DNA of 64,000 nt from Adiantum capillus-veneris (Eukaryota > Streptophyta > Polypodiopsida > Polypodiales > Pteridaceae): assembly GCA_014529385.2 (NCBI GenBank), contig CM043953.1, positions 109,314,549 to 109,378,548 of the forward strand, in the 5' to 3' direction. Below are positions 58,329 to 64,000 of this stretch, one piece after another (position 1 is the first letter of the stretch; each line of letters opens with the position of its first letter). The notes under the pieces are model-generated. The model did not search any database and was not told where the DNA came from. It saw only the letters and a list, made by a program, of their open reading frames with translations. The translations under genes were made by a program, and so were the position numbers.

Positions 58329-58863
58329 AAGAAGGTATTAGGCATACATTTGATGTGAAGTGTTGACTTTATTGAAATCTTCAATGATATTTCAGTTTGT
58401 AAAAGCCCGAGTCCTTTCATTTAAGATCCTCATATGGGTTATCGGATTCGAGTTCGTTGGGCCTCCTTATGCAGGAGGCTACCGGTGCCCCCACTCCACC
58501 TCATGAGTAGGGGGGCTCATAGGAGGGGAGGTCGGCGGGGGTACCTTCTCATGGTGGAAGTGGGAGTTGGTGCAGAAGGGTTCCACTATGGCGTTGGCTT
58601 GCTCTCCTCAGCTGATACCCTCATTTTTGGAGATGGTGAAGGCCTCTCTCCATGCCCTGCTCAGTGGCAAAATGACTGTTACGTTCTAGGTGAAGGTTCT
58701 CATGTGCTTGTGGGCTCTGCGCTAAGCTGTTAGATCTTGGTTTTTGCTCAGTTTCCTGGTTACAGATTTGACTTGATGGGATGTTGTTTAGTGGAACCCT
58801 CATGTTTTTGGTGCAGGATTTGTTGGTTCAGTTGTTGATGGTGCTTCTTCGATGGCGGATCAT
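58329..58863. other. Unassigned segment
   Basis: No gene recognised. A 99-codon plus-strand frame (58434-58733) rich in G, L and R has no domain. Confidence 0.35.
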
Positions 58864-59110
58864 AAATCGTCGGCAATATGTGGTGTGTCTTTCGGGGCAT
58901 TGGGGTGGTCGGTGGCAGCAATGCCTCCATGGTGGCACCCTGGGAGAACTTCTTGGTGATGGGGACTTTAGACCCTGGCATTATATCAACAATATATTTG
59001 GTATAAATCGTCGACAGCATGTGATGTGTCTTTCAGGGCATGGCGGTGTCAGTGGCAATGATGCCTCCACGGTGGCACCACGAGAGATCTTCTTGGTGAT
59101 GGGGACTTTG
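58864..59110. repeat. Two tandem copies of a 141-bp unit
   Basis: Copies begin AAATCGTCGxCA at 58864 and 59005 and share GTGTGTCTTTC, GGGGCAT and CTTCTTGGTGATGGGGAC. The second copy is split after GGGGACTTTG by the solo LTR and resumes at 59430. Confidence 0.85.
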
Positions 59111-59429
59111 TGTTAGGAATTGGATCGTGCTAGCTATGGTGGATGAAAGAGAAACATGGTGCAAGTGTGTGAGTGTGTGTAAGCAAGGTTATCACTCAAG
59201 TGAATTAGGTTCCAAGATAGGATTAGCTTGGACTCATAAACACAATCTTGAGTATTGACTTAGCTTAGCACAAGCTCACCATAGACAAGCATGTAGTGCA
59301 AAATGAAGTTGTTGTTTATTGATTCAAGAAATGAGCTTTAAGTATCTCTACAGCTTGCTCCCCAGTATGTGGGATAAATCCACTCTCCTCTCCTTGACTC
59401 ACACCTTAGGACAAAGCTCACACTTTGCA
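59111..59429. mobile_element. Solo LTR with 5-bp target duplication
   Basis: It begins TGTTAGGAATTGG and ends CACACTTTGCA, with CTTTG on both sides (59106-59110 and 59430-59434). The target sequence continues across it: GGGGACTTTG on the left, GGGCCCCGCCCTCATATCAAC on the right. The unbroken counterpart is present in the adjacent tandem copy at 58961-58990. Length 319 bp, no internal coding region. It matches none of the other LTRs in the window. Confidence 0.85.
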
Positions 59430-59434
59430 CTTTG

Positions 59435-61230
59435 GGCCCCGCCCTCATATCAACATATTTGGTATGTTTCTGGTTGATCTATTTCATGGTCTTGCTAGAG
59501 TCTTGTTGTAGTCGGTGGGGTTAGCCTCCCTTGTTTTGGCTAGTTGTTTGCTAGGTTATATGTTGTCGAATCAGACAGTTGTGGTGGTGTAATCTTTTTT
59601 TTGGACTTGGCATCCATGGCTTATATTGAGCATGGACTTTTCGTTGTATCTGTTGATGGTAAAAACAATATATAACTCTGTCTATTGGAGAGTGTAATGG
59701 GAAAAAACAAAGATCCGTGTATGGGTTCATTTCAATAAATTGTTTTAAAATCCCAACATGACCCTTCATCTTGTTTTTGGCCTACCCAAAGGGGCAAGGC
59801 TATAGAGTTCAATTCTCTTTTTTTCTTGCTAAAAATGTAGTAAATATGAAGTCTTATTTTTGGGCCCTTTTGAAAAAACACCACAACGTATCATGATTAG
59901 ATTGAGTGTGTGCACTTACTATGTTGAGTGTGTTGAGCAAGAAAATTTCATCATATCAAGTGTTATATTGGTAGGTGTAGAAGGAATGATCAATATTCTC
60001 ACACACTAGAGGCTTCAAGTTGCAAAGAGTGTGCTATCCATAGGCTATGCCCTATGGTGTAGATGGAATGATTTTCCAGCATGGTAGAGTCTCGAAGGCC
60101 GTGTTAAATCTTAAGAGTATGATATGATATTTGTAGGCCCTAGTGTGTAGCATGGAGTATTCTTCCACATGTTGGAGCTCAGAGGCTTGAAGGCCATTTC
60201 TAAACCTCTAGATGCTCGTGACTATCCACCGGCTATGGTGTGTCCATCTAGGCTAAGAAGCATGCAACACGGGTTACAAGTGGTTTTGAGCACTGACTCT
60301 TGATAGCTTTAGGTTTCTTAGCAAGCGTATCGGTGGTGCTAACTTTCTGGAGTAGGTATTATTACCATCTCTCTCTAGTTTTTATAGTCAAGAAGTGCTC
60401 TCTTTATAATCATTGAGGCTCATAGAATTAGGACACTATCTTGCTTGCTCTCTTCTCTATCTAACTTTTATAGTATACAGGATTTCAGCTCTATGTTTCA
60501 AAGTTAGATCAAGTCTTCCTAGTTTGATTTTTCAGTCATGGGCACTTGCAGGATTGAGTGCTAGCTCGTTTCTTGATTCTTCTTATCAAAAGCTCGAGAT
60601 GCAAAATGTCCCAAATCCAATGTAGGAAAGCACTTGAAGCCCTTGAGAAGTAGTAGTCTTCCAAAGGATATAATTCAACACAAGAAGTTTGAGGTTTTGC
60701 AGCAGGATGTGGTGGACCATTTTATTTCAAAGAATGCAATGCCTACCAATGGAATACAGGGCACACTTGACTCCCTTGGAGGCATGAGCAAGAGAGGGTA
60801 TTCAACTATTCGACAGTCTATCTCGTCCATATTTGTGAAGAAGGGGACAAAGTCTAAGTGATTACCAATAATAGCAAGTGTTTAGAAAGAGGGACTGCAC
60901 TTCAACCATGCATAGACCTCATAAAATCTAATATCTAACCAACCCAAATGATTTTCTCATATTAAACTGATCATTGAATGTGGGAGAATAAACGGGAACA
61001 AGGGTTAGAATATAGGTATGTGCTTATGGATCTATCTCAACACGGGGCCAAGGTTAAAAGGGTCCAAATGAGAGATGATCTATCAAAGAGCAAGGCTAGA
61101 TAATGGAGCTTAAAGACCTTAGGATTAGCTTCATTAAACACCTCCAATGGTTAGTGTTAAAAGTCCTTTGACCTTAGGCAACCTTAGGCAAGCTAGGGCT
61201 GTGCTTGAGGTGAGAACCCGACCCATGCTT
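59435..61230. other. Unassigned segment
   Basis: No gene recognised. A 75-codon plus-strand frame (60634-60861) has normal-looking composition (LQQDVVDHFISKNAMPTNG, KRGYSTIRQSISSIFVKKG) and could be a leftover exon of a transposon or host gene, but I cannot place it. Confidence 0.35.
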
Positions 61231-61305
61231 AAGGTGCTTGTAGTGCTTGCTGACTAAGGTTCTTGTAGTGCTTACTGACTAAGGTGCTTGTCGTGCTTGC
61301 TGACT
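61231..61305. repeat. Three 25-bp tandem copies
   Basis: Units AAGGTGCTTGTAGTGCTTGC followed by TGACT start at 61231, 61256 and 61281, with one or two differences each. Related words continue for about 50 bp on the right. Confidence 0.9.
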
Positions 61306-61957
61306 AAGGTACTAAGGTGATCCATGACTAAGGTGCTTCAGGTGTTCCACAAAGTCAAAGTGTAATGGAAATGGCCTATGAATTTGGAGAATAGCGGAAT
61401 TAAGAGAATTAGAGTGATCATTTTTGTGAGACTACTTTGAGAACATAGAGGATAAACTTAATTAGCGGTAGCAACATAATCATTATAATTAATTAACTTG
61501 GCATGAACAATACTTTTGCAAGAGAGAGAGTTAGAAAACTTGACAACAGTTGAGGACTGGATTTATTGGAGCCGGTCCCCCCTCCAATAGGCTTTTGTAT
61601 TATAGATTCTCCCATCAAGAGAGACTTGGCACAATACAATCTTTGTGTTCCTTGTGACCTAGGTGATGCAATGAATATGGAAAGCTTCATGCATCACGAG
61701 CATAACATAGAATTTGTGGAAAGCATTAACCATCACCGGGCTTGGTCCCAAGGCCTCAAACACCTTCAAAGGCGGAGAGAGCTAGCAAGGAATGAGGGTA
61801 GGGAAGAGGAAGAAGAAACATTCACAGGAGAAAGAAATAGTTCCTCACTTATCATCACTCTTCTTTCTTAGCATACATAATAGCATAGTAATGAAGATGG
61901 AGAAGATGGCAAGCTTAAGCATTGGAGAGAGGCCCTTGATTGGATTTGCATTCCATA
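61306..61957. other. Unassigned segment
   Basis: No gene recognised. A 101-codon plus-strand frame (61566-61871) has no domain and ends in a K/E-rich low-complexity tail. Confidence 0.35.
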
Positions 61958-62110
61958 CACTACAAGAGGTACTTAATAGTAGTGACGCTCGTAGTGCGAC
62001 GCTCAAACATGAAAAACCACGACGTCGCTATAGCGACGCCGCCAGGGCTAGAAAAAATAACCGAGAGCGTTCGAAAACTCAGATCTCAGATCTAAGTTTT
62101 CGGCATGCGC
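61958..62110. mobile_element. Possible CACTA-type transposon terminus
   Basis: CACTACAAGA at 61958 is a common terminal sequence of plant CACTA elements. It is followed by several copies of GCGACGC/GTGACGC-type words and by the 16-bp palindrome CGTCGCTATAGCGACG (62023-62038), like CACTA subterminal repeats. The other end (TCTTGTAGTG) is not found at a sensible distance, and the CA/CT arrays begin soon after. Confidence 0.35.
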
Positions 62111-62126
62111 TCAAGCAAGCAAGGTA

Positions 62127-62160
62127 ACGCACGCTCTCCCTCTCTCTCTCTCTTTCTTCT

Positions 62161-62238
<78 letters not shown>

Positions 62239-62306
62239 TAGGAGAGGAAGGAGATCCAGGTATGCTCCTTCCCTCTCCTCACTCTCATGTTCCCTTCCCC
62301 TCTCCT

Positions 62307-62343
<37 letters not shown>

Positions 62344-62350
62344 TTGTGTT

Positions 62351-62385
<35 letters not shown>

Positions 62386-62571
62386 ACAAGCATAAACAAA
62401 AAACGTACACACATGTATAAACAAAGAATGCACACACACATTGAGAGAGGAAAAGAGAGAGAGAGCATGCATAAACCGAAAACGCACACACACATGCATA
62501 AACAAAGAATACACACACACATTGAGAGAGGAAAAGAGAGGAGAGAGAGAGAGAAAGAGAAAGATATAAAA

Positions 62572-62618
<47 letters not shown>

Positions 62619-62636
62619 AGAAGAAGAAGAAGAAGA
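62127..62636. repeat. Cluster of CA, CT and GA microsatellites
   Basis: (CT)n near 62127-62155, (CA)n at 62163-62237, (CT)n/(CA)n near 62305-62342, (GA)n at 62354-62384 and 62574-62613, interspersed with a repeated GCACACACACAxxxATAAACAAAGAA-like unit. Serine/leucine or glutamate/arginine readings here are artefacts. Confidence 0.95.
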
Positions 62637-62994
62637 AGAGAGTCTTAGCATCGTAGGAAACTATCCCAAGAGACCTTAAAGATCTAGTCAACAGGAGTTG
62701 AACTCAAGACCTGTTATTCATGAGGGAAATGGCATAACCAATCTATCACACTTCAGTGATAGAAAAGTTATACCATTTTTGTCCTTTTTTTATTCGCGTG
62801 CACACACACCCACACACACACACATCCGAGAAGAAGAGAGTTCAATTTAACGTCGTAGGAAACTAATTAAAGATACCTAAAGATCTAGCCGACGAGGAGT
62901 TGAACTCAAGACCTGTTATTCAAGAGGAAAATGGCATAACCAATCTACCACACTTGGGTGATAGAAAGGTTATACCATTTTTCTCTTTTTATTG

Positions 62995-63080
<86 letters not shown>

Positions 63081-63430
63081 GAAGAAGAGAGTTTTAACGT
63101 CGTAGGAAACTATCCCAAAAGACGTTAAAGATTAGGTTAGATGTAGACTTACGTTAAATTAGATTTAGGTTTATTTAAAATTAGATTAGATTTAGGTTTA
63201 TTTTTAGTTAGATTTACGTTTGATTAGATTTAGGTTTATTTATGTTAGATTTAAATTTACGTTGTATTAGATTACATTTAGGTTTATTTACGTTAGATTT
63301 AGATTTATGTTATATTAGATTAGATTTAGGTTTATTTACGTTATTTACTTGTTATTGAAGAGGGAATTGGCATAACCAATCTACCACACTTGGGTGATAG
63401 AAAGGTTATACCATTTTCTTCTTTTTATCG
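62637..63430 (-). repeat. Three tandem tRNA-like repeat units with CA tails
   Basis: Units start near 62637, 62828 and 63079 at GAAGAAGAGAGT or a close variant, then ACGTCGTAGGAAACTA, then GGAGTTGAACTCAAGACCTG (antisense B-box pattern), then GGCATAACCAATCTACCACAC (antisense A-box pattern), then GATAGAAAGGTTATACCATTT and, in the first two, a CA array (63000-63078 in unit 2). The third unit is split by an AT-rich repeat block. A single relative lies at 41910-42075. Confidence 0.65.
63125..63350. repeat. AT-rich minisatellite inside the third tRNA-like unit
   Basis: Loose repetition of TTAGATTTAGGTTTATTTA and TTACGTTAGATT over about 220 bp. It sits between the left and right halves of the third unit and so looks inserted or expanded there. 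It is not the plant telomere repeat. Confidence 0.75.
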
Positions 63431-63667
63431 TTTAAGATAAGGTTAGATTTAGATTTTCGTGTAGGTGCAACTCAGAGAGCCGCCGACGCTTGTCAAAAAT
63501 GCCGAGAAAATTTCCTACGCTCACAGCCTCGACAGTCCATGTGGACCAACAATTCCACCTGCATGTTCGACTGGCTGCTACCATACAATAAGCCGTCATG
63601 ATCAGCTAATGGAAGAGCAAATTGAGCCTACACAGAAATTAGTGATGCAAGATGACGATTCCAAGGG

Positions 63668-63732
<65 letters not shown>

Positions 63733-64000
63733 ACATCCTATCAAATCTAGAGTAAGAATTAAGTGCCTTGAGCAGACATCAGCTACATTGCAAGAATGGC
63801 GTACCTGCATGCTACAAACAAAGATCTACTTTGAAAAGATGTTAAGATGCTGTGAAATGCTACAACTAGAGAAGAGGCAAAGGGGTTTTGTCCACTATAT
63901 GCAGTATCATGTAGACGTGGGTGTGTAGATTTCTTGTACCCACAAATATAGGCATTGACCAATAAAGATGAGATCATAACCCGGTGGTTCTGATCTCCGT
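63431..64000. other. Unassigned right edge with a CA array
   Basis: No gene recognised. (CA)n at 63670-63731. Short open frames at the edge (63977-63783 minus) have no domain. Confidence 0.45.

Noticed and set aside
62163-62237. CRISPR-like or other spaced repeat array around the CA tracts
   Set aside because: These are plain dinucleotide arrays without spacers, in a plant nuclear context.
63131-63345. Interstitial telomere repeat
   Set aside because: The unit is TTAGATTTAGG-like and irregular; it is not TTTAGGG or TTAGGG in register.

Overview
This window looks like nuclear DNA of a vascular plant, most likely a fern or another plant with a large, repeat-filled genome. The reasons are one intact, intron-rich plant ABC transporter gene, a dead copy of a photosystem I antenna gene, a decayed PPR gene, several plant-type Ty3/gypsy and Ty1/copia retrotransposons, and unusually many long CT/GA, CA/GT and poly-C microsatellites. 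The fern assignment is an inference from the style of the PPR repeats; the sequence alone does not prove it.

Layout. 1-5600 is a heavily mutated minus-strand Ty3/gypsy element (G1). A plus-strand Ty1/copia element (A) sits inside the G1 gag. Its 5' LTR is 5601-5921, followed by an initiator-tRNA-Met-type primer site, and it is cut off at 8136 in its integrase. 8137-16106 is a nearly full-length minus-strand gypsy element (G2) with two LTRs about 98% alike. 16107-16790 is a minus-strand piece of another copia family (B). 16791-24760 holds a 613-codon unknown reading frame with two stop codons, a possible promoter with a 20-bp palindrome, and a triplicated block carrying three different microsatellites. 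24760-27345 is a decayed PPR gene. 26928-31957 is a 2.35-kb unit present twice in tandem, ending about 370 bp before the transporter start codon.

The one gene that looks functional is a full-size PDR-type ABCG transporter on the plus strand, 32325-41491. It has 24 exons, all introns GT-AG, every phase consistent, and 1459 residues. Its product should be an ATP-driven plasma-membrane exporter with two nucleotide-binding and two membrane domains.

Downstream are a 238-bp inverted-repeat element just past the stop codon, tRNA-like repeats, and a minus-strand copia element (C, 45512-49394). C is fused head-to-head to a 5'-truncated plus-strand family-B element (49399-52062). An intronless Lhca1-like pseudogene lies at 53175-53880. 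The remainder is repeats: a tRNA-derived SINE-like piece, a nested palindrome complex at 56886-57409, a TIR element, a 319-bp solo LTR with its target duplication, a tandem tRNA-like family and many microsatellites.

The genes do not form a pathway. The window is one transporter locus in retrotransposon-dominated DNA. I found no rRNA, no functional tRNA gene, no CRISPR array and no sign of a bacterial or organellar genome.
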